Positions 18,301-26,158 of a stretch of 64,000 nt of DNA are shown here, one piece after another. The notes under the pieces are model-generated. The model ran no database searches. It saw only the letters and a list, made by a program, of their open reading frames with translations, and had not been told where the DNA came from. Position 1 is the first letter of the stretch. Every line of letters begins with the position of its first letter. This DNA comes from Zoogloea dura (GTDB lineage: Bacteria > Pseudomonadota > Gammaproteobacteria > Burkholderiales > Rhodocyclaceae): contig NZ_JABBGA010000006.1 in assembly GCF_012927165.1 (NCBI RefSeq), positions 62,001 through 126,000 on the forward strand, given 5' to 3'. A program made the position numbers and the translations under genes.

Positions 18301-19354
18301 ATACCGTCGGCAGCAGCGCAGCATCGAGGAGCGGGATGCCCGCTTCCAGGGCATGGCGGAGAGCATGCCGGGGATCGCCTTCGAGTTCCTGCGGGAGGCC
18401 GGAGGAGGGATCCGCGTGCTCTATGTCAGCCGCAGCGTGCGCCACCTGTGCGGCGCCGATGCCGATGAGCTCGAGTCCGGCGGCAGGACCCTCATCGAAT
18501 TCCTGCATCCGGAGGACCGCCAGGCTTTCCTGGCGGCCGTGGCCGACAGCGAGCGCTGCCTCGGCGAGCTGGCCTGGGTGGGGCGCTTGAGCGGCGAGCG
18601 TGACAGCTGGATGAGCCTGCGGGCCATCCCGCGGCGCATCGACGGCCAGGTGGTGTGGAGCGGTGTGGGCGTGGACATCACCGGGATGAAGGAGAAGGAG
18701 CTCGAGATCGAACACTCCCGCAAGGCGCTGCGCGAGCTGGCGACGCATCACGAGATGGTGCGGGAGGACGAGCGCAGGCGCATGGCCCGCGAGGTGCACG
18801 ATGAGCTGGGGCAGAACCTCACCGCCTTGCGCATGGGCCTGGCCGTGCTTGGCGAGCGCGCCGACGATCTGCGCGTGGTGGACGAGTCGCGCCGCCTCAA
18901 AGGGGTGGTGGACCAGTCCATCAGCGTGGTCCGGGGCATCGCCACGACCCTGCGGCCGGCCGCCCTGGACCTCGGCATTGCGGCGGCCCTGCGCTGGCTG
19001 TCCAGTGAGTTCGAGGTCAATGTCGGCCTGCCCTGCCTGGTCGATGTGGATGCCGGCGTGGCGATTGCCGACGATGATCGGGCCACCGGCCTGTTCCGCA
19101 TCGTCCAGGAGTCACTGACCAACATCGCCCGCCATGCCGCGGCCTCGCATGTGTGGATCCGCCTGCGCCGGATCAACCGGCATCTGGTGCTCGAGGTGGG
19201 GGACGACGGCTGCGGCTTTGACGTCACGCAGAACAGCGGCGGCTTCGGCCTGCTCGGGATGCGCGAGCGGGCCCTCAGCCTGAGCGGCGAGCTGACGGTG
19301 CGCAGCAGATCCGGCGAGGGCACGGTGGTGTCCGTACACATTCCAGTGAATTGA
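15365..19354 (+). CDS. Membrane sensor histidine kinase with several PAS domains
   Basis: From the ATG at 15365 the protein has 1329 residues. Several membrane helices (1-175 and about 200-220) precede an extracytoplasmic sensing region (about 225-455). A last helix near 455-478 is followed by about five PAS domains (490-1110), a HisKA_3 dimerisation domain (phospho-accepting His about 1145 in REVHDELGQN) and a HATPase domain (to DDGCGFD and GFGLLGMRERA). This is the NarX/UhpB class and pairs with the NarL-type regulator 10 bp downstream. The open frame begins further upstream inside the previous gene, but that part is out of frame with it. The ligand cannot be told from sequence. Confidence 0.9.
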   Translation: MEGVYRLAGMHWLGGLLVALFGLLAVLSWLGPLLPGIYVTGPHAGIGLVLAGLGVIAAASVRPFLRLVAVLLAILLMADGMLGLAAIHGKVTLPEWPGRLSLASSLAFLFAGVALGGLAWGRSLLSQLATLAVLALALMNILGFLLGEGTVGLGLSDGRVQPVPTSLALIVLTLALGGVGLRGGDWCAFYRDRDDRRLTMMGVGIVLLSSLCVGVAGVNLTARAMLKAYDEALLARLVDHASRLDRGLAQVRGDLETTLDRLLAGEVPADGATLLARYHASALTTPPSALIAEREGGGYWAFGIPVREGHRLATEWEGVSLLWDESPKLVVTRLLHYRDGRKGSLSVAAELNGAGVGLFVPATFGRTGETLYCARIDGRSHCLSSRFSTAPFVAPSTVRGAPIPITRALDGETGVSIAADYRAVQVKAAHMSLGRGLAIVEKVDLDELMEPALRWLWMAVWAIGGCAALGGWALYRAAFPLARALRLQQRKYQAILDHAPSALVTASVDGRVALLNAQAEALFMLSPDAAAKRLLSSFFEDESVGAFLRDGVVGSRHQVRCMARRSDGRSLLADVRLTCVEIDGERFVIAAVDDCTDQATREQELECWEKVFMSASSGIMLSDAEGIFLKDLNPAFARMHGYEREALLGRPFVEVFAPSVRQGMAAHVARAHDAGQRCFESVHLRKDGTEFPVRVQVNVVYRPDGRVNFRIVNVEDLSRQYEMEGQLRESEQMRRLVLDTQRDMVCRWRPDTTLAYANRACAEMYGETQENIVGQRWDGLMRQQVATAEALREFEARLQDLTAHPRRMELTVPMRHPVAGRLWVQWSMLPLYREGRVLEGFQVSGHDVTARKAAETALVESENWFRALFDSLFHYAALLDTEGRFLAVNRRSAEFLGLMSAEVVGVPIWEMGAATQVDGTPDVLRQGVARAAAGESVRFELQAMARNGERVFHEFSMRPIPGEGGQISHVIAEAHDITEYRRQQRSIEERDARFQGMAESMPGIAFEFLREAGGGIRVLYVSRSVRHLCGADADELESGGRTLIEFLHPEDRQAFLAAVADSERCLGELAWVGRLSGERDSWMSLRAIPRRIDGQVVWSGVGVDITGMKEKELEIEHSRKALRELATHHEMVREDERRRMAREVHDELGQNLTALRMGLAVLGERADDLRVVDESRRLKGVVDQSISVVRGIATTLRPAALDLGIAAALRWLSSEFEVNVGLPCLVDVDAGVAIADDDRATGLFRIVQESLTNIARHAAASHVWIRLRRINRHLVLEVGDDGCGFDVTQNSGGFGLLGMRERALSLSGELTVRSRSGEGTVVSVHIPVN

Positions 19355-19364
19355 GGCTTTCCCC

Positions 19365-20015
19365 GTGCGAATCCGAATTCTGATGGCGGACGATCATTTC
19401 GTCGTCCGCCAGGGCATGCGCCAGATCATCGGCCTCTTCCCCGACATGGAGGTGGTCGGCGAGGCGGCTGACGGGCAGGAGCTACTGGCCGGCCTGGCCG
19501 GCCGGGAGGTGGATCTGATCCTCCTCGACATGACCATGCCGGGGCTCAGCGGCGTTGAGCTGATCGAGTGCATCCGCAGCCGGCATCCGCAGGTGCCGGT
19601 CCTGGTGCTGAGCATGCACAAGGAGGCGCAGATTGCCTTTGGCGCCCTGCGCGCGGGGGCCAGCGGCTACGTCACCAAGGACAGCGAGCCCTCGACCCTG
19701 GCCGAGGCCATCCGGCGGGTGGCCTCCGGCAAGCGCTACGTGATGTCCGAGCTGGCCGAGGAGATGGTGTTTACCTCCCTGCATGAGCGGCCTGCCCGCC
19801 TGGGCATCCTGTCGCCGCGGGAGCGGGAGGTGCTGGAGATGATCGTCTCCGGTGACTCGATGGTGCAGATCGCCGACAAGCTTCACCTCAGCGCCAAGAC
19901 GGTGTCCACCCACAAGACCCGTCTGATGCAGAAGCTCAACATCCAGAACAATGCCGAGCTGATTCTCGTGGCGACCTCCGAAGGCATCCGGCCCCGCCTG
20001 CCCGGAACGCACTGA
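19365..20015 (+). CDS. NarL/FixJ-family response regulator
   Basis: The protein has 216 residues from a GTG start 10 bp after the kinase. The receiver domain (1-120) has the acidic pair in MADDH, phospho-acceptor Asp about 55 in LILLDMTMPG and the conserved Lys in YVTKDSE. A LuxR-type helix-turn-helix follows (about 150-210, LSPREREVLEM and LSAKTVSTHKTRLMQKL). It is expected to be phosphorylated by the adjacent kinase. Its targets are unknown; it sits directly before the nifB promoter, but no binding-site evidence ties it to nif genes. A rho-independent terminator follows. Confidence 0.93.
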   Translation: MRIRILMADDHFVVRQGMRQIIGLFPDMEVVGEAADGQELLAGLAGREVDLILLDMTMPGLSGVELIECIRSRHPQVPVLVLSMHKEAQIAFGALRAGASGYVTKDSEPSTLAEAIRRVASGKRYVMSELAEEMVFTSLHERPARLGILSPREREVLEMIVSGDSMVQIADKLHLSAKTVSTHKTRLMQKLNIQNNAELILVATSEGIRPRLPGTH

Positions 20016-20038
20016 ATCCCTCTTGTACGCTTTGTCGC

Positions 20039-20076
20039 AAGCCCGACATGCCTTCGCCGGCAGGTCGGGCTTTGTT
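20039..20076 (+). terminator. Rho-independent terminator after response regulator
   Basis: AAGCCCGACATGCC is answered by GGCAGGTCGGGCTT, a strong stem with one mismatch, followed by TTGTT. It closes the sensory operon. The NifA site for nifB begins inside its T-rich tail. Confidence 0.8.
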
Positions 20077-20088
20077 CATACAGCGACA
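20073..20088. promoter_or_regulatory. NifA upstream activator site for nifB operon
   Basis: TGTTCATACAGCGACA fits TGT-N10-ACA exactly and lies 57 bp upstream of the -24 box. That is close but within the range used by NifA. Confidence 0.7.
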
Positions 20089-20144
20089 CCCGGCCGGTGC
20101 TTCAAAAATGAGCCAAGGTTCTGATATGTAAGAAAAATAGTGGT

Positions 20145-20160
20145 TGGCATGGATCTGGCT
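20145..20160 (+). promoter_or_regulatory. Sigma-54 promoter of nifB operon
   Basis: TGGCATGGATCTGGCT keeps the invariant GG (-24) and GC (-12) at the correct 10-bp separation; the -12 box is TGGC rather than TTGC. It lies about 60 bp before the nifB ATG. Confidence 0.75.
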
Positions 20161-20219
20161 ATGAGTCTCTCAAACGACACTAAAACGTCCCCCCCGAACA
20201 GAGACAAGGAGCCGCCCCC

Positions 20220-21788
20220 ATGCAAAGCGCCTACATCAGCCTTGGTGACCTGAAAGCCAATCGCAACGCGCTGGCCGAGCCCGCCGCCAGCCAAGCCTCC
20301 GGATGTTCCACCAGTGGTGGAGCCGGCAAGTCCAGCTGTGGTTCGTCGGGTGGCCCCGACGACATGCCTACGGAGATCTGGGACAAGGTCAAGAACCACC
20401 CCTGTTACTCCGAGGAAGCCCACCACCACTTCGCGCGCATGCACGTGGCGGTGGCTCCGGCCTGCAACATCCAGTGCAACTACTGCAATCGCAAGTACGA
20501 CTGCAGTAACGAAAGCCGCCCCGGCGTGGTCAGCCAGAAGCTGACCCCCGATCAGGCTGTGAAGAAGGTGCTGGCCGTGGCCAGCGAGATTCCGCAGATG
20601 ACGGTGCTCGGCATCGCCGGCCCCGGCGACGCGCTGGCCAATCCGAAGAAGACCTTCGACACCATGCGCCAGCTCACCGAGAAGGCGCCGGACATCAAGC
20701 TGTGCCTCTCCACCAACGGCCTGGCCCTGCCGGAGATGGTGGACGAGATCTGCAAGCACAACATCGATCACGTGACCATCACCATCAACATGGTGGACCC
20801 GGAGATCGGCGCCAAGATCTACCCCTGGATCTTCTGGAACCACCAGCGGGTCACCGGCGTCGAGGCCGCGCGCATCCTGCACGAACAGCAGATGAAGGGC
20901 CTCGAGATGCTCACCGCCCGCGGCGTGCTGACCAAGATCAACTCCGTGCTGATCCCCGGCATCAATGACGAGCACCTGATCGAGGTGAACCGCGAAGTGA
21001 AGAAGCGCGGCGCCTTCCTGCACAACATCATGCCGCTGATCAGCGAGGCCGAGCACGGCACCCACTTCGGCCTCACCGGCCAGCGCGGCCCCACCGCTCA
21101 GGAGCTGAAGGCCGTGCAGGACGCCTGCATGGGCGGCGCCAACCTGATGCGCCACTGCCGCCAGTGCCGCGCCGACGCGGTGGGCCTGCTCGGCGAAGAC
21201 CGCAGCGAAGAGTTCACCCTCGACAAGATCGAGGAGATGGATATCGTCTATGACATCGACAAGCGTCGCGCCTACCAGGAGAAGGTCGAGGCCGAGCGCC
21301 AGGCCCAGCACCAGGCCAAGGTGGACGCCCTGGCCGATGCCCTGGACGCCAGCCTGATCGCCGGCCAGGAAGACCTCAAGGTGCTGGTGGCCGTGGCCAC
21401 CGAAGGCCAGGGCCGGGTCAATCAGCACTTCGGCCACGCCACCGAGTTCCAGATCTTCGAAGTCAGCCGCAAGGAAGCCCTGTTCGTCGGCCACCGCCGC
21501 GTGGATCTGTACTGCCAGGGCGGCTATGGCGAAGACGAGCAGCTGCCGTCGATCGTCAATGCCATCAACGACTGCCACGCCGTGTTGGTTTCCAAGATCG
21601 GTGCCTGCCCCCGCGATGAACTGAAGGCCGCCGGCATCGAGCCGGTCGAGGAATACGCCCACGAGTTCATCGAGAAGGCGGCCCTGCAGTGGTTTGCCGA
21701 CTACTGCGGGCGCGTGGCCAGCGGCGCCATCGTGCATCAGCCGCGCGGCGACGCCAGCATCCGCCAGGGCGCCGTGATGGCGGCCTGA
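20220..21788 (+). CDS. nifB: Nitrogenase cofactor biosynthesis radical SAM protein NifB
   Basis: This 522-residue protein makes NifB-co, the 8Fe-9S-C core of FeMo-co. The radical SAM cluster motif is CNIQCNYC, preceded by an N-terminal Cys-rich stretch (about 28-45), and further Cys residues that bind the accessory K clusters follow (CRQCRAD). The C-terminal third (about 375-500, [20 protein letters not shown]) is the NifX/NafY-like cofactor-binding domain, so this is the long two-domain NifB form. The RBS is AAGGAG. It heads a long operon running to 28877. Confidence 0.97.
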   Translation: MQSAYISLGDLKANRNALAEPAASQASGCSTSGGAGKSSCGSSGGPDDMPTEIWDKVKNHPCYSEEAHHHFARMHVAVAPACNIQCNYCNRKYDCSNESRPGVVSQKLTPDQAVKKVLAVASEIPQMTVLGIAGPGDALANPKKTFDTMRQLTEKAPDIKLCLSTNGLALPEMVDEICKHNIDHVTITINMVDPEIGAKIYPWIFWNHQRVTGVEAARILHEQQMKGLEMLTARGVLTKINSVLIPGINDEHLIEVNREVKKRGAFLHNIMPLISEAEHGTHFGLTGQRGPTAQELKAVQDACMGGANLMRHCRQCRADAVGLLGEDRSEEFTLDKIEEMDIVYDIDKRRAYQEKVEAERQAQHQAKVDALADALDASLIAGQEDLKVLVAVATEGQGRVNQHFGHATEFQIFEVSRKEALFVGHRRVDLYCQGGYGEDEQLPSIVNAINDCHAVLVSKIGACPRDELKAAGIEPVEEYAHEFIEKAALQWFADYCGRVASGAIVHQPRGDASIRQGAVMAA

Positions 21789-21833
21789 CCAGAACAACCC
21801 CCATTTCGTACCTACCACCGCAAGGAGACCATC

Positions 21834-22028
21834 ATGGCCTACAAAATCATCGGTTCCACCTGCTCCGGCTGCTCCGCTTGCGACCCGGAATGCCCCAACG
21901 ACGCCATCCGTGAAAAGAGCGGCGTGTTCATCATCGACCCGGCCAAGTGCACCGAGTGCGAAGGCCACTTCGACACGCCCCAGTGCGTGGCGGTGTGCCC
22001 GGTCGATGGCTGCATCGTGAGAGCCTGA
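21834..22028 (+). CDS. fdxN: 2[4Fe-4S] ferredoxin FdxN
   Basis: A 64-residue bacterial-type ferredoxin with two cluster motifs: [12 protein letters not shown] (C-x2-C-x2-C-x3-CP) and a second set beginning CTEC, with an insertion, and ending [10 protein letters not shown]. FdxN is the usual neighbour of nifB and is known to support NifB-co synthesis and electron transfer to nitrogenase in other diazotrophs. AAGGAG lies upstream of the ATG. It is 45 bp from nifB and 2 bp from the next gene, so it is co-transcribed. Confidence 0.93.
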   Translation: MAYKIIGSTCSGCSACDPECPNDAIREKSGVFIIDPAKCTECEGHFDTPQCVAVCPVDGCIVRA

Positions 22029-22030
22029 TC

Positions 22031-22417
22031 ATGCTGCCCAACGTGACTGTCAATCCGGCCGCCGAGAAGTTCATGCGCCGCATGGTGCGCTTCTCGGGTC
22101 ACGGTGACGGCGCCGGTTTCCGCCTCACGGTGAGCGCCGGCGGCTGTTCGGGCTACAGCGCCGAGTTCACCGTCGAGGGGGCTCCCCTCGCCGGTGACGA
22201 GGTGCTGGCGGTCGGTGACCTCAAGGTCTTCCTGCCGGCCGAATCGCGGCTGATGCTGGATGGCGTGACCATCGACTTCTCCGACACCCCCACCGCGAGC
22301 GGTCTCACCTTCTTCAACCCGAACGCCGGCGCCTGCGGCTGCTCCTCGAGCAGCGGCACCAGCGCCCAGCCGCCGGGCGTGGCGAAGGTCGACATCAGCT
22401 CGATCCGGCGCAACTGA
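22031..22417 (+). CDS. Nif-associated A-type Fe-S carrier (HesB/IscA-like)
   Basis: From the ATG at 22031, 128 residues. HesB-family features are SAGGCSGYSAEF and the terminal GACGCSSS, which supply the three cysteines. A Ser/Pro-rich tail of about 25 residues extends beyond the usual end. Genes of this type beside nifB are commonly called nif-specific iscA or hesB. It is a third A-type carrier in the window, after the two in the isc operon, and probably serves nitrogenase maturation. The target protein is unknown. Confidence 0.85.
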   Translation: MLPNVTVNPAAEKFMRRMVRFSGHGDGAGFRLTVSAGGCSGYSAEFTVEGAPLAGDEVLAVGDLKVFLPAESRLMLDGVTIDFSDTPTASGLTFFNPNAGACGCSSSSGTSAQPPGVAKVDISSIRRN

Positions 22418-22430
22418 GGAGAGCAGGGTC

Positions 22431-22997
22431 ATGTCGGCCAGCGGAGTTCCAGGTGTGTCGTCCGGTTTCGAGGATGCCATCCTCGGCGCCGGGCTCGACC
22501 CCGCGGTCGAAGCGCTGATCGACAAGGCAGGCCGTGCGGGCATCGGCGACGAGGGGGCCCTCGGCCTCCTGTTGCAGGCCCGGGCCCTGGCGCCCGCGCA
22601 CCCGGCGCCCCTGATCGCCCATTACCGTTTCTATTTCTACGCCAACCGCCTGGCCGACGCCCGCCGGGTAGCCCTGGAGGCCATCGCCCTGGCCGCCGGG
22701 CCCCTCGGCCTGCCGGCGGATTGGCGTCAGGTGGCCCCGGCGACGAGCTGGGGCCCGGAGCGGATCGCCCAACTGCGCGCCCACGCAGTGGCGCCCCGCT
22801 TCTACCTGTTTGCCCTGAAGGGCTATGCCTATCTCAGCCTGCGCCTCGGCGAGGCGGAGGAGGGCAGGGCCGTGCTCGACCTGCTGGAGGCCCTTGATCC
22901 CGCCGACAGCCTCGGTCACAAGGTCCTCGGGGCCGTGCTGGCGCGCGGCGGCCGCGACGTGGATTACGACGATGACGTGATGGAGGCCACTCCATGA
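22431..22997 (+). CDS. Nif-operon helical protein of unknown function (TPR-like)
   Basis: A 188-residue soluble protein that I do not recognise by name. It is alanine- and leucine-rich and mostly helical. Segments such as ALGLLLQARALAPAHPAPL and YLSLRLGEAEEGRAVLDLLEALDPAD resemble tetratricopeptide-repeat helices. It has no cysteine, no signal peptide and no catalytic motif I can identify. Its stop overlaps the start of lrvA (ATGATGA), so translation is coupled. A scaffold or adaptor role with the LRV protein is a guess from this coupling only. Confidence 0.75.
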   Translation: MSASGVPGVSSGFEDAILGAGLDPAVEALIDKAGRAGIGDEGALGLLLQARALAPAHPAPLIAHYRFYFYANRLADARRVALEAIALAAGPLGLPADWRQVAPATSWGPERIAQLRAHAVAPRFYLFALKGYAYLSLRLGEAEEGRAVLDLLEALDPADSLGHKVLGAVLARGGRDVDYDDDVMEATP

Positions 22998-23794
22998 TGA
23001 CGGGCGTCGTCCATCCCGTGCCCGCCTGGGTCCCGAACGAGCCACCGGTGGTGGACTGGCAGGGCCACGCCCTGGATTGCGAGGGCTGCGAGAACCTGGC
23101 CCTGCGCGACACCGGCAAATGCCAGCCCGGCCATGCCTGCGTGTTCGACCGCTACGCCAAGCGCATCGACCGCTTCTTCCGCTGGAACCCGGAGCGGGCC
23201 AACGACTACCTCGAGCACCCCTATTTCGAGGTGCGCGCGGTGGCCTCCCGGTCGGCCGATGTGTTCCGCCTGGTCGGGCTGATGCACGACCCCGACGAGA
23301 CGGTGCGCCTGCACGTGGCCCTGCGCCTGCCCCAGCGCCTGCTGGCGGAACTGCGCCACGACCCGGACCGGGAGGTGCGTATCCGCGTCGCCCAGCGCCT
23401 GGAGGTCAACCATCTGATCGAGATGGCCGACGATCCGGACTACTTCGTGCGCAAGCTGGTGGCCGAGCGTCTGCCCATCGCCTTGTTGCCGAAGCTGGCC
23501 CGCGACCCGGACCGGGAGGTCCGCCTGGTGGTCGCCCGCCGCCTGGAAGTGCCGGCCCTGCTGGCCCTGCTGAATGATCCGGAGGTCGACATCCGGCGCA
23601 CCCTGGTGGCCCGCCTGCCGGTCGGTCTGCTGGCCGAGATGGCCCGCGACCCGGCCTGGGAGGTGCGCTGGGAGTTAGCCCAGCGGGCCGACGATGCCCT
23701 GCTGCGCCGGCTGCTTCTCGATGAAGAGCCCGAGGTCCGCGAAGCGGCCCGGGTCCGTCTTGCCACCCTCGAAACGGAGACCCGCCATGGGTGA
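22994..23794 (+). CDS. lrvA: [4Fe-4S] leucine-rich-variant repeat (LRV) protein
   Basis: This 266-residue protein has an N-terminal cysteine cluster (about 28-49: CEGCENLALRDTGKC then HAC) followed by about eight repeats of about 24 residues of the type LARDPDREVRLVVARRLEVPAL. This is the architecture of the Azotobacter vinelandii LRV protein, an Fe-S protein with a right-handed helical solenoid whose function was never settled. It starts at ATG 22994 or 22997. It overlaps the previous gene by four bases and the next gene (nifZ) by eight. Confidence 0.85.
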   Translation: MMTGVVHPVPAWVPNEPPVVDWQGHALDCEGCENLALRDTGKCQPGHACVFDRYAKRIDRFFRWNPERANDYLEHPYFEVRAVASRSADVFRLVGLMHDPDETVRLHVALRLPQRLLAELRHDPDREVRIRVAQRLEVNHLIEMADDPDYFVRKLVAERLPIALLPKLARDPDREVRLVVARRLEVPALLALLNDPEVDIRRTLVARLPVGLLAEMARDPAWEVRWELAQRADDALLRRLLLDEEPEVREAARVRLATLETETRHG

Positions 23795-24128
23795 CATTTC
23801 CCGCGACAGCGATGTCATTGAGCTCGAAGGCCCGCCCCAGTTCGACTTTGGCGAACGGGTGGTGAGCCGCTACAAGGTCCGCAACGACGGCACCTACCCC
23901 GGCAAGGACGTGGGCGAGGTGCTGGTGAATAAAGGCGACGTGGGTTACGTCACCTCGGTGGGCACCTTCCTGCAGCAGTTCTACATCTACGCGGTCGAGT
24001 TCGTCGCCACCGGCCACAAGGTCGGCATGCGCGGCCGCGAAATCGTCTCCCTCGACAAGCTGCCCGAGCACGTCGCCGAAGCCCTGGGCGGCGACAAGGT
24101 GGCCCAGCTCGCCCACATCAAGGAGTAA
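23787..24128 (+). CDS. nifZ: NifZ family protein
   Basis: From ATG 23787, 113 residues. It has the NifZ signature: FDFGERVVSRYKVRNDGTYPG, then GDVGYVTSVGTFLQQFYIYAVEFV and RGREIVSL. NifZ helps the final coupling of the P-cluster in the MoFe protein. The start overlaps the lrvA end by eight bases. A second, shorter NifZ-like protein is encoded four bases downstream. Confidence 0.88.
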   Translation: MGDISRDSDVIELEGPPQFDFGERVVSRYKVRNDGTYPGKDVGEVLVNKGDVGYVTSVGTFLQQFYIYAVEFVATGHKVGMRGREIVSLDKLPEHVAEALGGDKVAQLAHIKE

Positions 24129-24132
24129 GACC

Positions 24133-24387
24133 ATGATCGAACCGCGCGAACCGAAGTACCAGTGGGGCCAGCAGGTGGCCGCCGCCACCGACCTGTTCAA
24201 CGACGGCAGCCACCCCGAGGTGCCCGAGGACGAGCTCATCGTCTCGGCCGGCACCACCGGCGAGGTGGTGCAGATCGGCCACCACGAGGAAGCCAACATC
24301 CCGGTCTACATCGTCGAGTTCGGCGCCGCCGAAGGCCGCGTCGGCCGCGTGGTGGGCTGCCTCGAAGAGGAACTGGCGGCGGCCTGA
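24133..24387 (+). CDS. Short NifZ-like protein
   Basis: This 84-residue protein aligns by eye with the NifZ beta-barrel core: QWGQQVAAATDLFNDGSHPEV, then GTTGEVVQIGHHEEANIPVYIVEF and GRVVGC. It is a second, trimmed NifZ homologue, probably from a tandem duplication. Two adjacent NifZ-type genes could act in succession or as a pair. Acidic residues dominate (low pI). Function is inferred from family only. Confidence 0.8.
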   Translation: MIEPREPKYQWGQQVAAATDLFNDGSHPEVPEDELIVSAGTTGEVVQIGHHEEANIPVYIVEFGAAEGRVGRVVGCLEEELAAA

Positions 24388-24413
24388 GCGTCGCCAGCCA
24401 GCGGGGCCGCATC

Positions 24414-24749
24414 ATGAGCCGCCATGCCAGCGTCACCGGCCCCGGCGAACTGGTGCGCCGCCGCATCCTGCGCAAGCTGGAGCAGCGCAGCCGCTACCGC
24501 TACGTGCAGCCCGAAGTGTTCTGGGTGGACGGGGCCTGGCTGATCCGCAGCCCCTGCTGCTCCCGCAACATCGATCCGGATGGCGGCGTCATCGACATCG
24601 CCCGCCTGGAACAGCCCGAGCCCGCCGTGTGGCGGCTGTACGCCAGGGACCACGCGGCAGGGCGCTGGGTCTGGCAGGCCAGCGCCGGCCGCATCGACGA
24701 GCTGCTGACCCTGGTTGCCGATGACGCCCACCGGGTGTTCTGGCCTTGA
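24414..24749 (+). CDS. Nif-operon protein of unknown function
   Basis: With ATG 24414 it has 111 residues. I do not recognise a named family. It begins with a basic helical part (RRRILRKLEQRSRYRYVQPEV), continues with IRSPCCSRNID and ends rich in aromatic residues (RWVWQAS, HRVFWP). The CC pair is a possible metal or cluster ligand but is too little to define a site. It lies between a nifZ-like gene and nifS in the same strand and spacing, so it is almost certainly expressed with them. Confidence 0.7.
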   Translation: MSRHASVTGPGELVRRRILRKLEQRSRYRYVQPEVFWVDGAWLIRSPCCSRNIDPDGGVIDIARLEQPEPAVWRLYARDHAAGRWVWQASAGRIDELLTLVADDAHRVFWP

Positions 24750-24759
24750 GGAGCTTCCC

Positions 24760-25908
24760 ATGATCTACCTGGACAACAACGCCACCACCCGCCCGCTGCC
24801 GGAAGTCCTGATCGCGGTGGCCGGCACCCTGGCCGAGCAGTGGGCCAACCCGTCCTCCAAGCACCCCGCCGGCCAGGCCGCGCGCAGCGTGCTGGCGGCG
24901 GCCCGGGCAGAGGTGGGAGGCCTGTTCGGAGCCTTGCCGGCCGAGGTGGTGTTCACCTCCAGCGCCACCGAGTCCAACGCCCAGGCCCTGCACGCCGCCC
25001 TGGCGGTGCCGGGGGCGCCGCGCCGCCTGGTGATCTCCGCCATCGAGCACAGCGGCCTGCGGGAGGCCGCGCGGGCCCTGGCCGGGCAGGGCGTGGAGGT
25101 GTGCGTCCTGCCGGTGGATGGGCGCGGCGTGATCCGTGCCGCCGTGCTGCCGGCGCTGTTGCAGGAGGGCGCCGCGCTGGTCTCGGTGATGGCCGCCAAC
25201 AACGAGACCGGGGTGATCCAGCCGGTGGGCGAGATCGTCCGCCTAGCCCAGGCCGTCGGCGTGCCGGTGCATGTGGATGCGACCCAGCTGGCCGGCCGCC
25301 TGCCCATCGACTTCGCCGCCCTCGGGGCGCGCTTCGTCAGCGCCTCGGCCCACAAGCTGCACGGCCCCAAGGGGATTGGCGTGCTGCTGGTGAAGAAGGG
25401 TGCGCCCTTCACCCCGCTTTTCCCGGGCAGCCAGGAGCGCCGGCGGCGCGGTGGCACCGAGAACCTGCCGGGCATCGCCGGCTTTGCCGTGGCGGCCCGC
25501 CTGGCCCGGGTCTACCTGGCGTCGGGTGACGAGATGGCGCGCCAGGCGGCGATGCGTGACGCCCTCGAGGCCGGCCTCGGCGAGGCCCTGCCCGGCCTGC
25601 GGGTCTTCGGCGCCGGGGTGCCGCGCCTGCCCAACACCAGCTGCCTGGCCTTTGGCGCCCTCGATGCGGAGATCGTCCTGATGCGCCTGGAGAAGGCCGG
25701 CATCTGCGCCTCCAGCGGCTCGGCCTGCAGCGCCGGCGCCACCGACCCCTCCCACGTGCTGCTGGCGATGGGCGTGTCCGAGGCCGAAGCCCGCGCCGCG
25801 GTGCGCTTCTCCCTGGGGCGGGACACCACCCCCCGGGACATCGCCACCGTCATCGACACCCTGCGCTCGAGCCTGGCGCCCCTGCTGGTGGATGCGCTGG
25901 CTGCATGA
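24760..25908 (+). CDS. nifS: Nitrogenase cysteine desulfurase NifS
   Basis: From ATG 24760, 382 residues. It has MIYLDNNATTRPLPEV at the start, the PLP lysine in SAHKLHGPKG and the active-site cysteine in SSGSACSAGATDPSH. It provides sulfur for nitrogenase clusters. It is distinct in sequence from IscS at 6294-7505, so two desulfurases serve this locus. No nifU is present in the window, so NifS must act with IscU or another scaffold. Its RBS is GAGGAG, inside the end of the previous gene. Confidence 0.93.
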   Translation: MIYLDNNATTRPLPEVLIAVAGTLAEQWANPSSKHPAGQAARSVLAAARAEVGGLFGALPAEVVFTSSATESNAQALHAALAVPGAPRRLVISAIEHSGLREAARALAGQGVEVCVLPVDGRGVIRAAVLPALLQEGAALVSVMAANNETGVIQPVGEIVRLAQAVGVPVHVDATQLAGRLPIDFAALGARFVSASAHKLHGPKGIGVLLVKKGAPFTPLFPGSQERRRRGGTENLPGIAGFAVAARLARVYLASGDEMARQAAMRDALEAGLGEALPGLRVFGAGVPRLPNTSCLAFGALDAEIVLMRLEKAGICASSGSACSAGATDPSHVLLAMGVSEAEARAAVRFSLGRDTTPRDIATVIDTLRSSLAPLLVDALAA

Positions 25909-25948
25909 CCCCCTTACCCGAAACCGAACATTCAAAACGGAGCTTCCC

Positions 25949-26158
25949 ATGAAAGTCATGCTGCGCAATACGCCCGCCGGCCTGTCGGCCTATGTGCCCA
26001 AGAAGGACCTGGAGGAGCCCGTCGTCTCCCAGGAGCAGGCCGGCCTGTGGGGCGGCACCATCACCCTGGCCAACGGCTGGGTGCTGGCCCTGCCCGAGAT
26101 GGCGGCGGACACCCGCCTGCCGATCACCGTCGAAGCCCGCAAGGTGGGAGGTGAATGA
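25949..26158 (+). CDS. nifT: NifT/FixU protein
   Basis: A 69-residue protein with the NifT pattern: MKVMLRNTPAGLSAYVPKKDLEE, then WGGTITLANGW and LPEMAADTRLPITVEA. NifT proteins are small, usually near nifK or nifZ, and have no known activity. Its TGA overlaps the next ATG (ATGA). The start is chosen at 25949, after an AACGGAG RBS. Confidence 0.88.
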   Translation: MKVMLRNTPAGLSAYVPKKDLEEPVVSQEQAGLWGGTITLANGWVLALPEMAADTRLPITVEARKVGGE

